DNA of 14,658 nt, taken from contig PUNN01000431.1 in the NCBI GenBank assembly GCA_003552605.1, forward strand, positions 1-14,658, written 5' to 3'. This document shows, one piece after another, positions 1 to 6,970 of this stretch (its first letter is position 1; the number at the start of each line of letters is the position of its first letter). Source of the stretch: Phycisphaeraceae bacterium (lineage in GTDB: Bacteria > Planctomycetota > Phycisphaerae > Phycisphaerales > Phycisphaeraceae). The translations under genes and the position numbers were made by a program. The notes below the pieces were generated by a model. That model was not told where the DNA came from. It saw only the letters and a list, made by a program, of their open reading frames with translations, and searched no databases.

Positions 1-63
1 CGGCGATTCCGGGGCTTCTTCAGGAGTTGATGACGACCGCGTTGATTCAGGTTCGTTCAGCAT
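1..63 (-). CDS. Possible N-terminus of a minus-strand gene running off the left edge (partial)
   Basis: Reading leftwards from an ATG at 63, the frame stays open for 21 codons to the window edge. It encodes MLNEPESTRSSSTPEEAPES, then P: an acidic, Ser/Pro/Glu-rich stretch typical of a disordered N-terminus. A run of five G lies a few bases upstream of the ATG, which is too close to be a good ribosome binding site. No stop occurs before the edge, so the gene's length and function cannot be seen. The other strand has stops at 28-33 and 43-45 in one frame, while a second plus-strand frame is open to 124, so an alternative reading as the tail of a plus-strand gene is possible. The fragment is short and the call tentative. 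Confidence 0.4.
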   Translation of the reverse strand, partial: MLNEPESTRSSSTPEEAPESP

Positions 64-72
64 GCCCCCAGC

Positions 73-333
73 ATGCCGAAAAGCGAGGCCGAAGGGAAGG
101 TGTGGTTCGTGGAACGGTTACTTCTAGTGATCGAGCCTGGTAGTTCTACCCGTGTAGCGTTCAAGGTGGGCTTCCTTCGTGAGGCATTACCCGACATGCT
201 CGTTGTCAAAGGCCAAATGTGGTGTGATGTCGAACCATCGGTCATCCCCGAGGGGTGGTGGACGGGCAGCATCCAGAGCGGGCCGTTCGAGTTGCGGCCG
301 GGGGAAGTAGGGGAAGCGGGAATCGATGATTGA
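73..333 (+). CDS. Doubtful small hypothetical protein, 86 aa
   Basis: This open frame gives an 86-residue product with alternating hydrophobic and charged residues, including VWFVERLLLVIEPG, VAFKVGFLREALPDMLVVKG and a Trp-rich WWTGSI segment. That looks more protein-like than the antisense reading. I recognise no family. There is no Shine-Dalgarno before the ATG; a purine-rich GAAGGGAAGG lies within the frame directly before an internal GTG (residue 10). About a third of its codons end in A or T, including tta, cta and gta, which is more than in the neighbouring genes. It could be a transferred or decaying gene, or chance. If the minus-strand gene starting at 63 is real, this ORF would be divergent from it. 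Confidence 0.3.
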   Translation: MPKSEAEGKVWFVERLLLVIEPGSSTRVAFKVGFLREALPDMLVVKGQMWCDVEPSVIPEGWWTGSIQSGPFELRPGEVGEAGIDD

Positions 334-336
334 CTT

Positions 337-437
337 GGCCGGATGCCCCGGCTTGCGGGGTGTGCGGGTTCACCGTGAACCCGGCGCTGAGGGGTTCGAG
401 GCCAACAGGGGCCGGATGATGGGGGTTCGCAGTGAAC
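337..437. repeat. Cluster of short palindromes upstream of smr
   Basis: Three inverted repeats lie close together: CCCCG/CGGGG around a 5-nt loop (346-360), a perfect 19-bp palindrome CGGGTTCACCGTGAACCCG (365-383), and a degenerate version GTTCGCAGTGAAC (425-437). The direct repeat GGCCGGATG (337-345 and 410-418) precedes each GTTC palindrome, so the unit looks duplicated. No gene of known type covers it. It could be a pair of operators for a dimeric regulator or part of an intergenic repeat family. Confidence 0.5.
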
Positions 438-570
438 GGATTGCGCCCGCTGCCCCGGCGGGCTCACTCATGGCCAAGGGGGTGACGCCTCCGCGGTGGG
501 TTCGGTTGCGCTTTCGCCCCGCCTCCCGACCCCGACCCGGTCCGTGGGGTGACCCTTTGACGTTTCTATT

Positions 571-623
571 GAGCAGCCGCATACGCTCGCCACCCGGTTT
601 TGCAACTACATGCGTTCGCCCTG
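571..623 (-). repeat. Partial copy of the dispersed intergenic repeat
   Basis: Read on the minus strand, 606-623 is CAGGGCGAACGCATGTAG, identical to 7174-7191 (minus) and one mismatch from 7029-7046 (plus). Ten bases further on lies GGGTGGC (589-595), the start of the 16-bp core found in the 6971-7309 cluster, at the same 10-nt spacing as in the 7029 copy. After that the similarity fades. The copy therefore looks like a degenerate or truncated member of the same family. Confidence 0.6.
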
Positions 624-664
624 ACAGCCGCTCAGCCCGGGGCCATGATCCCGCCACTGAGGGC

Positions 665-670
665 TACAAT
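665..670 (+). promoter_or_regulatory. Putative -10 box of smr (leaderless)
   Basis: TACAAT, five of six matches to TATAAT, ends 8 nt before the smr ATG. A start site at the usual distance would fall at or next to the ATG, which has no Shine-Dalgarno. No clear -35 element is present. Confidence 0.45.
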
Positions 671-678
671 GGGGCGCC

Positions 679-933
679 ATGGCCAAATTGAAGCTGGACT
701 TGCACGAGATATTCAATAAGGGGCGCAAGATCGACGCCGAGCTCGAGCGGGTGATCGAGCAGGCCGTGGAGCAGCGGATTCCTACCATCGAGATCATCCC
801 GGGCAAGGGCACGGGGCAACTCAAGAAGCGGGTCCAGCGTTTTCTTCAGCAGAAGCACATCAAACGGCTCTACCACCGCATCGAAAACGATGCCAGGAAC
901 CATGGTCGGCTGTTCGTGCATTTCCGGCATTGA
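679..933 (+). CDS. Stand-alone Smr (MutS2 C-terminal type) domain protein
   Basis: The 84-residue product is essentially one Smr domain. It carries the family's LDLH motif at residues 6-9 and the glycine motif GKGTG at 42-46, followed by LKKRVQRFL. The tail YHRIENDARNHGRLFVHFR matches, from memory, the small Smr proteins common in Actinobacteria and some other phyla. Smr domains bind or cleave nucleic acids; in MutS2 and SmrB they act on stalled ribosomes or mRNA, in others as nicking endonucleases. Which applies here is not visible. The in-frame stop at 658 leaves ATG 679 as the only reasonable start. There is no Shine-Dalgarno, and a TACAAT box lies 8 nt upstream. The gene stands alone; the convergent MFS gene ends 93 bp downstream. 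Confidence 0.92.
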   Translation: MAKLKLDLHEIFNKGRKIDAELERVIEQAVEQRIPTIEIIPGKGTGQLKKRVQRFLQQKHIKRLYHRIENDARNHGRLFVHFRH

Positions 934-1026
934 CCGGCGGCACTGCAAACGATGCCGAAATAGTCACATAAACGGGCTTGGCTGGCGAACTTACGCCATG
1001 CGAAGGCTGCCCCCGCAGCGGCCCCG

Positions 1027-2547
1027 TCACTCGGCACTGCGCAGCCGCCGGGCGGCGCCGAGCCCGAACGTGGCGATGCGCTCCGGCAGGGTCACCACCC
1101 GCCGCGCCTGCCCGGCCAGGGTCGATATCAGGTGCCGCGCGGCGGTGGAAAGCGGTGCAGCATCCGGTTCGACCAGCGTCAACGCGATGCACAGTGCCAC
1201 CCCGCGAAGTCCCGCCGAAAGCGCCAGCAGCACATGGTGGTAAGTCCAGGTCAACCCGAGGGTGGCTACCTCGAGCCGGAAATCGGTGATCGCGCCGGCC
1301 ACAGCGGCCCCGATCAGCCCGGAGAGGATGCCGCCAGCGGCCACGGCCAGCGAGTGCAGGGCCACGAAAGCGCTGCCGCCGACCTGCGGCGCCCGGCCCG
1401 CCGCGCCTTTGCGCCCTGAGCCGTCGCTGCTCATGCCCAGGATCATGTTGAAGTTGGCCACCTCGATGCCGGCAAAGGCCAGCGGCGAGATCAACGTCAG
1501 CGCATAGCCCAGCAGCCAGTGCTCGGGGGTCACAAGGAACCATCCCCATGGGCCAAAGATGACGAATACCCCCGCCAGCACCAGCACCGGCCGCTTGCCG
1601 TAGCGGTCCACCATGCGGCCCCAGAAGGAATAGACCAGCGCCGTGGCGAGCATGGGCACTGCCCCGAGCATGATGATCGCCGCCATATTGGAAAGCTGCG
1701 CCACATCCAGCACATAGCGCAGCACATACGCCCCCATGAAGCCCATGCCCAAGGTGAAGGTGAAGTTGAAAGCGAGATAGCGGCGGAAGTTACGATCGCC
1801 CAGCGGCTCGCGGAACCGGCTGAACCACGACACGCCGCGTTTGGGAACCGGCGGCGCCGGGTCCGGCAGGCGCGTGAAGCACTGGATGTCGAGCATGCCC
1901 AGCAGCCCGGCCAGCATGAGGATCGCACTGGTCATCGTCAGCAGCAGGCCCGGCTCGACTTCGCTGGCGCGCTGCGCCACGTCCAGCAGCCAGCCCACGA
2001 GGAGCATGACGATCAGCACCACCGGCCGTGTCGCCTTCTGGCGGAAGGCGAAATACCGGCCGCGCAGTCGCGGCGGGACGACATCGGCCATCCAGTTCAT
2101 CCACGCCGTGCCGCCGATGGCATCCATCAGCCACGAGATGATGAGCGTCGCCGCCATCATCACCCACCAGTACGGGCGGGTGGACTCGGGCATGATCCAT
2201 GGAATCGCCGCGGCAACGACCCAGAGGAAGCGGCTGAATGTGAGCGTGATGAGAAATATCTGCCGCCGCCGCCCGAACCGCTCGAGGATGTAGCTTGCCG
2301 GCAGCCGGGCGAGGGCGCCGATGAACGGCGCCGCAGCGATAATGCCGAAGCCCCATTCCGGAGCGCCCAGCGACTTGGCGTACTGACTGAGTGTGGCCCC
2401 GAGGATGATGAACATCCACACCGCACCGAAAAACCACGCGGTGGTGATCACGCGCAACTGCTGGCGAAGCGTCAGGTTTTCCTCGCCCGGCGATGCGAAA
2501 CCGTGCAGGGAACGCAGCCAGGTGATCATGCGGGGGAAGGCCGACAT
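1027..2547 (-). CDS. MFS transporter, 12-TM type
   Basis: The 506-residue protein is a major facilitator superfamily permease, predicted in the inner membrane with about twelve hydrophobic segments. Two motif-A-like loops mark the two halves: ERFGRRR at residues 89-95 after TM2 and GRMVDRYGKRP at 310-320. A Trp-rich loop WMNWMADVVPPRLRGRYF (149-166) after TM4-5 contains the arginine-rich RGR signature. The central cytoplasmic loop is at about 225-255. The substrate cannot be read from sequence. A sugar or nucleoside-like solute is only a guess from the glycosidase genes nearby. The start ATG at 2547 has no Shine-Dalgarno; GATATT (2554-2559, minus) lies 6 nt before it. The gene is divergent from the secreted glycosidase-like gene. 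It ends in an Arg-rich cytoplasmic tail. Confidence 0.93.
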   Translation of the reverse strand: MSAFPRMITWLRSLHGFASPGEENLTLRQQLRVITTAWFFGAVWMFIILGATLSQYAKSLGAPEWGFGIIAAAPFIGALARLPASYILERFGRRRQIFLITLTFSRFLWVVAAAIPWIMPESTRPYWWVMMAATLIISWLMDAIGGTAWMNWMADVVPPRLRGRYFAFRQKATRPVVLIVMLLVGWLLDVAQRASEVEPGLLLTMTSAILMLAGLLGMLDIQCFTRLPDPAPPVPKRGVSWFSRFREPLGDRNFRRYLAFNFTFTLGMGFMGAYVLRYVLDVAQLSNMAAIIMLGAVPMLATALVYSFWGRMVDRYGKRPVLVLAGVFVIFGPWGWFLVTPEHWLLGYALTLISPLAFAGIEVANFNMILGMSSDGSGRKGAAGRAPQVGGSAFVALHSLAVAAGGILSGLIGAAVAGAITDFRLEVATLGLTWTYHHVLLALSAGLRGVALCIALTLVEPDAAPLSTAARHLISTLAGQARRVVTLPERIATFGLGAARRLRSAE

Positions 2548-2865
2548 CGCTCAAATATCCATTCACGACCGCCGCCGCGCGGCCAAGCCGGCCACGTTGA
2601 CAGCGGTCCATCTCATCGGTGCAGGGATGCTTGGGGGTGGTTTCGGGTGGGTTGTCCTTCCCCGTGGCCCCGCCATCGGCAGGCCACCTCAACCCGCGGC
2701 CGGCAGCGAGTCAGAACTCACATCGACCGGCTGCTTGGAAAGAGTTTAGCCGATCCGGCCGCAATGACAAGACCTGGGAGCCTCTACTGCGATAAATCAT
2801 CGCGAAACCGGTAAAATCACAGTCGCACGCCGCCTGCGCCAGCCCACCGAATAAGGAACCAAGGC
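2548..2865. promoter_or_regulatory. Divergent intergenic region between MFS and glycosidase-like genes
   Basis: No gene is seen in these 318 bases. Near the MFS start, GATATT (minus, 2554-2559) is a possible -10. GTGGCC/GGCCAC (2664-2669 and 2682-2687) form a 6-bp stem with a 12-nt loop. GCGAT-AAATC-ATCGC (2789-2803) is a 5-bp palindrome just before a TAAAAT box (2812-2817, plus), a good -10 for the downstream gene. A Shine-Dalgarno AAGGA (2853-2857) lies 8 nt before the ATG at 2866. The palindrome overlaps where a -35 would be, so it could be an operator; this is inference. Confidence 0.45.
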
Positions 2866-4092
2866 ATGCACTTCACCGCTCGCCCCGGGTTGTATTCCCT
2901 CGCCCTGCTGATCGTTCTGGTTGGGAGTCTTTCTGCCGCCGAAGCGGAAACGCCACTCGCGAAATGGGAGAATGGTCCGGCCGCCGGGGACGATCACTTC
3001 ACCATCGGTGTGTGGCTACAGGACCCGGCCAATGCCCAGCGCTACAGAGACCTCGGGGTCAACCTCTACATCGGGCTCTGGCAGGGCCCGACGCGGGCGC
3101 AGCTCGAGGCGCTACGGGAAGCAGAGATGCCGGTGATCGCACGGCAGAACGACCTGGCGCGCACGATGCTTGAAGAAGAGGATGAGCTTCTGCAAGTCAT
3201 CGTCGGGTGGAAGCACCAGGATGAACCGGACAATGCCCAGCGCCAGGACGATGGGTGGGGCCCGCCCGTGCCGCCGGAGCAGATCAGCCGGATCCGGGAC
3301 AAGTGGCACGAGCACGATGGGACGCGGCCGGTGTATCTCAACCTCGGCCAGGGCGTGGCCTGGGACGGCTGGATCGGCCGGGGCGAGCGGACGGGCAAGC
3401 CGGAGGACTACAGCGAATATCAGAAAGGCGCTGACATACTTTCATTCGACATCTACCCCGCCGCGAGTACCCGCGCCACCCGGGGTGAGCACTGGCGGGT
3501 CGGCTATGGTGTGAAGCGCCTGCGGGCGTGGACAGATGATGACAAGCCGGTTTGGAACATCCTCGAGGCCTCCCGCATCTCGGGGGCAGGCAAGGTGACA
3601 CCGCAAGAGATGCGGGCACAGGTGTGGATGTCGATCATCTACGGCTCGACCGGGATCACATGGTTTGTTCACGAGTTCGAGGATGGCCGCTATGTCACCG
3701 ATCGGGCGATTTTCGATGACGATGAGCTTCGGCTGGTGATGCGGCAACTCAACGCCCGCTTGCAGGAGCTGGCGCCGGTCATCCACGGCCCAACAGTGGA
3801 GGACGGGCACACGGTCGAGCTCACCGAGGGCGAGGGCGATGATCGCATCAAGCGCGATTATGGCATCGCGCCCGTTGCCACGATGCAGAAGCGGCACGAA
3901 GGCGCGGTGTACCTTTTTGCCGTGCGCATGCGCGATGCGACGGCCGAAGCCCGGTTCACCATCGATGGCCTTGAAGGCGGGGATGAAGTGGCGATCATTG
4001 GTGAGGATCGCACGCTGAGATCACGCGATGGCACGTTCAGTGACAAGTTCGAGGCGTGGGACTCCCGCATCTACCGCATCGAAAGCGAATGA
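2866..4092 (+). CDS. Secreted TIM-barrel glycoside-hydrolase-like protein
   Basis: The 408-residue product begins with a signal peptide (hydrophobic core about residues 9-24, likely cleavage after AEA at 27), so it is exported. The body reads like a TIM-barrel glycosidase of the GH10/GH42/cellulase-like superfamily. FTIGVWLQDP (45-54) and INLYIGLW-like strands start the barrel. HQDEP (117-121) places an acid, Glu120, at a strand end. LSFDIYP (192-198), WNILEA (230-235) and the YGSTGITWFVHEFED stretch (259-273) are further strand ends with Glu234 and Glu270 as candidate partners. A C-terminal beta-sandwich-like part begins near 340 (VYLFAVRMRD, 348-357). I cannot name the exact family, and the catalytic residues are inferred. 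Start: ATG 2866 with AAGGA 8 nt upstream. It lies convergent to the YdjY gene, 110 bp away. Confidence 0.75.
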   Translation: MHFTARPGLYSLALLIVLVGSLSAAEAETPLAKWENGPAAGDDHFTIGVWLQDPANAQRYRDLGVNLYIGLWQGPTRAQLEALREAEMPVIARQNDLARTMLEEEDELLQVIVGWKHQDEPDNAQRQDDGWGPPVPPEQISRIRDKWHEHDGTRPVYLNLGQGVAWDGWIGRGERTGKPEDYSEYQKGADILSFDIYPAASTRATRGEHWRVGYGVKRLRAWTDDDKPVWNILEASRISGAGKVTPQEMRAQVWMSIIYGSTGITWFVHEFEDGRYVTDRAIFDDDELRLVMRQLNARLQELAPVIHGPTVEDGHTVELTEGEGDDRIKRDYGIAPVATMQKRHEGAVYLFAVRMRDATAEARFTIDGLEGGDEVAIIGEDRTLRSRDGTFSDKFEAWDSRIYRIESE

Positions 4093-4202
4093 TGAGAACA
4101 TAATAGCGCCACGTTCCGGCCCCCGCTGGCTCGCCGAGGCGGTATCACCCCGCCGCAGCCCGCGCGGCTGAAACGGGTGAAGGCGGGGCGCTTGCCGGCC
4201 CG
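4093..4202. other. Convergent intergenic region with weak hairpin
   Basis: CCCCGCC (4148-4154) and GGCGGGG (4182-4188) could pair across a 27-nt loop between two convergent genes. No T-tract follows on either strand, so a Rho-independent terminator is not supported; it may only be a stabilising 3' structure. Confidence 0.3.
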
Positions 4203-5735
4203 TCAATCCTCCCGCCCGTTGAGGAAGATGAAGATGATCTCGTGACTCTTCTGCACGGGCAGGGCCCACTCAAGCAGTTCGCCATGGGTCATATCGTGGG
4301 GGGCGAAGATGAGCACGTGCCGCCGTGTCGGCACTTCGAGTTCTTCCAGCAGCTTCGGCGTGTGCTCAGGCCCCTCGACCTCGTGCTTTTCAACGCTCAA
4401 CGTCGGCGGTGTCACAGCCCAGTCCTTCTGCACATCGACCAGTTCGGCCTCGATGTTCTCGCCGCGACGTTGCAGGTGCAGTTCGGGGCCGGGCTGAAAG
4501 ACTTCCTCCCGGTCTTTCATCCGCTCATCGGGAAGGAATGCCTGGTAGTAGAGCTGGCCCTCCGGCTGGCGTGTAAGGCGGATGCCCTCCTCACCCTGGA
4601 GCTGGCCGTCGAGCAACTCGTAGAGCGTGCGGATGGTGTGCAGCGGCACATCCTTGTCGATGCGCACGGATACGAACGGGTCCTGCTTCGCCTCGAATGC
4701 TTCGTTGAACGTGCGGACCATGCCGGCGAGCGTGCGCTCCTGGTTGATGCGGTTACCCTCATCATCGGTCAGTGTCAGCTCGAGCTCGCCGAGACGCTTG
4801 CCGTCCTCACCCTCGCGCACTGCCACATCGAGCTGCATGTCGCGGACACGCGGCTTGCCGTCGGGGCGCGGTTCGGGCTCGATCGTGATCGTCACCGGCT
4901 GATACAGCCGGAAGCGGTATTGCGGATTCGGCGTATAGGATTGATACACCTCGGATTGGCCGGCCTGCCTCGGCACATCAAGGACTGTGCTTGGTTCGTT
5001 GTAGATCGAGGCGATCGACTCGGCCGAGGCGATATCGGCGGCAAGCACGCGCTCGCCCTCTTCCGCATCGGCGTGCTGCATGAGCCGATGATCATCATCG
5101 AGGAAGAACGAGCCGGTGAACACCAGGCCGTTGCGCGGCATGGTGTCCTCGATGCGGCGATCGTAGATGAGGTCTTCGGCCCGGACCCGGCGTTTCTGAG
5201 CCTCGCCATTATCGGCGGCGGGCTCTTCCCACTCGAAGTGCATCACCACGCGCTCGCCGCGCGGCCAGAACCGCAGGTCATCCCAGTCGATCGGCTTGCC
5301 CGGCTCCATGCCCAGGAAAATCAGCGCTTCGCGCACCTTGCTCGGTTTGACAAAGACCAGGGCGATGGCCTCGTGGTCCTTGGCACTGCCGAACGGTGTG
5401 ACGAAAAACTCCATCGGTGTCTGCGGGCCGTGAGCGAGGGCGGCGCCGTCAAGGGTAATCCGCTTTTCCTTGCGATCGACCAGCATGCCCTTATGGACCT
5501 TGACATCGTCACGGTCCGCGTAGCGCTGCTTGTGGCGCTCGTAGCGCTGTTCGATCTGCTCCTTGACCTGCTTGAGCGCCTCATCGGCCTCCTGCGCGGT
5601 AAAGCCCGGCTCGGGGTCCTGGGGCGCAGCGGGCAGGTCATCGTCGGCTACGACAGCCGCGGGCATCAGCGCGGCGATCAGGCCGGCGCAGAAGAGGGTG
5701 GTGAGCACGTGTGGGTAGGAGGGGTGTGGTGTCAT
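4203..5735 (-). CDS. Secreted YdjY-domain protein with two ExbD/TolR-like segments
   Basis: The start at 5735 gives a 510-residue protein with a clean signal peptide (core about 10-28, cleavage near AVVA at 30); a longer upstream frame exists but would bury it. After a charged helix (46-75), residues about 80-288 match the YdjY-domain pattern of planctomycete secreted proteins: MEFFVTPFGSAKDHEA (108-123), the EALIFLGMEPGKP segment (136-148), NGLVFTGSFFL (202-212) and IYNEPSTVLDVP (244-255). Residues about 298-388 resemble the ExbD/TolR periplasmic domain, with VSVRIDKDVPLHTIRTLYEL (355-374) fitting its conserved strand-helix. A second similar unit ends the protein: HVLIFAPHDMTHGELLEWAL (473-492), then EIIFIFLN. 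No TM helix precedes either. The function is unknown. The gene lies 89 bp downstream of the methyltransferase, and no strong Shine-Dalgarno is seen. Confidence 0.82.
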   Translation of the reverse strand: MTPHPSYPHVLTTLFCAGLIAALMPAAVVADDDLPAAPQDPEPGFTAQEADEALKQVKEQIEQRYERHKQRYADRDDVKVHKGMLVDRKEKRITLDGAALAHGPQTPMEFFVTPFGSAKDHEAIALVFVKPSKVREALIFLGMEPGKPIDWDDLRFWPRGERVVMHFEWEEPAADNGEAQKRRVRAEDLIYDRRIEDTMPRNGLVFTGSFFLDDDHRLMQHADAEEGERVLAADIASAESIASIYNEPSTVLDVPRQAGQSEVYQSYTPNPQYRFRLYQPVTITIEPEPRPDGKPRVRDMQLDVAVREGEDGKRLGELELTLTDDEGNRINQERTLAGMVRTFNEAFEAKQDPFVSVRIDKDVPLHTIRTLYELLDGQLQGEEGIRLTRQPEGQLYYQAFLPDERMKDREEVFQPGPELHLQRRGENIEAELVDVQKDWAVTPPTLSVEKHEVEGPEHTPKLLEELEVPTRRHVLIFAPHDMTHGELLEWALPVQKSHEIIFIFLNGRED

Positions 5736-5824
5736 GGGGCATCTCGCTTGTTCAAGGCTCAGGCCGCCGGCTGACCCGGTCTGCCGCCTCGCTCGCCCCG
5801 CACGGGCTGAGCAGAGCAGCTCGC

Positions 5825-6871
5825 TCACCGCCGCGTGGCCTCGATGAGCCAGTACGGCGACTCGGCGATGGCGCGGCAGGATGGGTCGGCGAAGCCGGTT
5901 TCCTCAAGCAGCTTTTCGAGCTGCGGTTCGGAGAACATGTGCGCCTGCGGGTTGACCAGCATCATGTTCAAGCCGAACAGGGCCGAGAACGCCGGCTGCG
6001 TCCCTTCACCATTTACCATCATATCCACGATGATGACCCGGCCGCCGGACGGCAGCGCGGCGTGAATTTTCTCCAGCACCTTCTGCGCCGAGTCGGGGGA
6101 TTCCTGGTGAATCGCACCGCAGAACAACACCGCCTCGTGGCCGCCGGGCAATTCGGCCTCACGGTAGTCGGCGGGGAGGAAGCTGATCCGGTCGAATTCC
6201 GGCTCGTTTTCCTGCAACTCGCGGGCGACCTTCACGACGCCCGGCAGGTCAAGTTGCGTCACCTTCAGTTGCGGATGCTTGCGGGCGAGCAGCAGGCTGT
6301 AAAGCCCCGGCCCGGAGCCAAGGTCCAGCAGGCGCTTGATGCCCTCGAGGTCGATCGCCGCGACCACCGCTGGTGCAAGGCCGCGCGCGCGGCCATACAT
6401 GCCCATGACAAACCCACGGGTGCGGGCCTCATCCTCACCGAGGTGGGCCTGCGGCGGGACCACCGGTGCGCCTTTGCGGACGCAGTCGGGCAGTTGCCCC
6501 CAAAGCTGGTACATGGCGGTGTTGAACCGCAGGGCATCGATGATGCAGTCCGGGCTCGATGGGCTCAGCAGCCTCGCCGCACCGGGTGCGATGCGGTATC
6601 GGCCGTCGGCTTTGGCAAGCAGGCCGAGGCCGGCAAGGCTGTCGAGCAGGGCCGCGGTGTGCCGGGCCGAGTTGCTGCCAATCTCGGCGGCGATCTGCTC
6701 GGCCGTGCGGCCGGCCTCGCCACCGGCATCAAGCGCCGGGAACAGCCCGAGTTCCACCGCCGCGCCAAGCGCCGCCGATGCCCAGTACCCCGTGGCCAGT
6801 TGCATCAGTTGCGGCATGGTCCACATGGGATGCTCCGCGGGGTGAGCCTGGGGATCGTGCGAGGTTGTCAT
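5825..6871 (-). CDS. SAM-dependent O-methyltransferase (methyltransferase_2 type)
   Basis: The 348-residue protein has the two-part build of plant COMT-like/hydroxyneurosporene-type O-methyltransferases. An N-terminal winged-helix dimerisation domain (about 16-105) includes the LGAAVELGLFPALD segment (35-48) and the LLDSLAGLGLLAKADGRYRI strand-turn (75-94). The C-terminal Rossmann domain has the SAM motif I LLDLGSGPG (181-189), the acidic end of strand 2 in TQLDLPGV (205-212), and motif CGAIHQESPD (251-260). In that motif His255 occupies the position of the catalytic base of COMT-like enzymes. GGRVIIVDMM (276-285) is the later strand. It should methylate a hydroxyl on a small molecule; the acceptor is unknown. 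ATG 6871 is chosen because AGGAG (6881-6885, minus) sits 9 nt upstream; longer readings run into the promoter and repeat region. Confidence 0.9.
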   Translation of the reverse strand: MTTSHDPQAHPAEHPMWTMPQLMQLATGYWASAALGAAVELGLFPALDAGGEAGRTAEQIAAEIGSNSARHTAALLDSLAGLGLLAKADGRYRIAPGAARLLSPSSPDCIIDALRFNTAMYQLWGQLPDCVRKGAPVVPPQAHLGEDEARTRGFVMGMYGRARGLAPAVVAAIDLEGIKRLLDLGSGPGLYSLLLARKHPQLKVTQLDLPGVVKVARELQENEPEFDRISFLPADYREAELPGGHEAVLFCGAIHQESPDSAQKVLEKIHAALPSGGRVIIVDMMVNGEGTQPAFSALFGLNMMLVNPQAHMFSEPQLEKLLEETGFADPSCRAIAESPYWLIEATRR

Positions 6872-6880
6872 CGGGCGCAA

Positions 6881-6946
6881 CTCCTGCAGGGACCGCAAGT
6901 CACAACGACGTTGCAAGTATAGGGGATCGCGATGCGGGGGCTGCAA
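6881..6946 (-). promoter_or_regulatory. Promoter and Shine-Dalgarno of the methyltransferase gene
   Basis: On the minus strand, TTGCAG (6941-6946) and TATACT (6916-6921) are a -35/-10 pair with a 19-nt spacer, slightly long. The expected start near 6909 gives a leader of about 38 nt with AGGAG at 6881-6885, 9 nt before the ATG. This is one of the few genes here with both signals in canonical order. Confidence 0.5.
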
Positions 6947-6970
6947 AAGCGGCACCACACCGCTGGCCAT

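Larger units (their letters stand above)
438..678. other. Non-coding stretch before smr
   Basis: No convincing gene on either strand; open frames here are compositionally unlike proteins, with Pro/Arg-rich translations. The stretch contains the dispersed repeat copy at 571-623 and the putative smr -10 box at 665-670. No tRNA or other recognisable RNA fold is visible. Confidence 0.55.

Noticed and set aside
393..403. tRNA T-loop-like GGTTCGAGGCC
   Set aside because: Only two flanking base pairs form, and no anticodon or acceptor arm can be built around it.
326..691. Plus-strand open frame of 121 codons before smr
   Set aside because: Arg/Pro-rich translation, no ribosome binding site, overlaps the smr start and runs across palindromes and a dispersed repeat.
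1519..2814. Long plus-strand open frame (431 codons) antisense to the MFS transporter
   Set aside because: Its translation is His/Arg/Gln/Pro-rich with no fold pattern. The opposite strand encodes a clear 12-TM permease, so this is a high-GC shadow.
4148..4188. Rho-independent terminator between convergent genes
   Set aside because: A 7-bp stem exists but the loop is 27 nt and no T-tract follows on either strand.
4242..5774. Plus-strand open frame of 510 codons opposite the YdjY-domain gene
   Set aside because: The minus strand has a signal peptide and a recognisable YdjY pattern; the plus reading is Leu/Val/His-rich without domain signatures.
5736..5828. 31-residue N-terminal extension of the YdjY-domain protein
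   Set aside because: It would hide the signal peptide and overlap the methyltransferase stop codon.
5711..6922. Plus-strand open frame of 403 codons opposite the methyltransferase
   Set aside because: The minus strand has the SAM motif DLGSGPG and a proper promoter and Shine-Dalgarno; the plus reading is a shadow.
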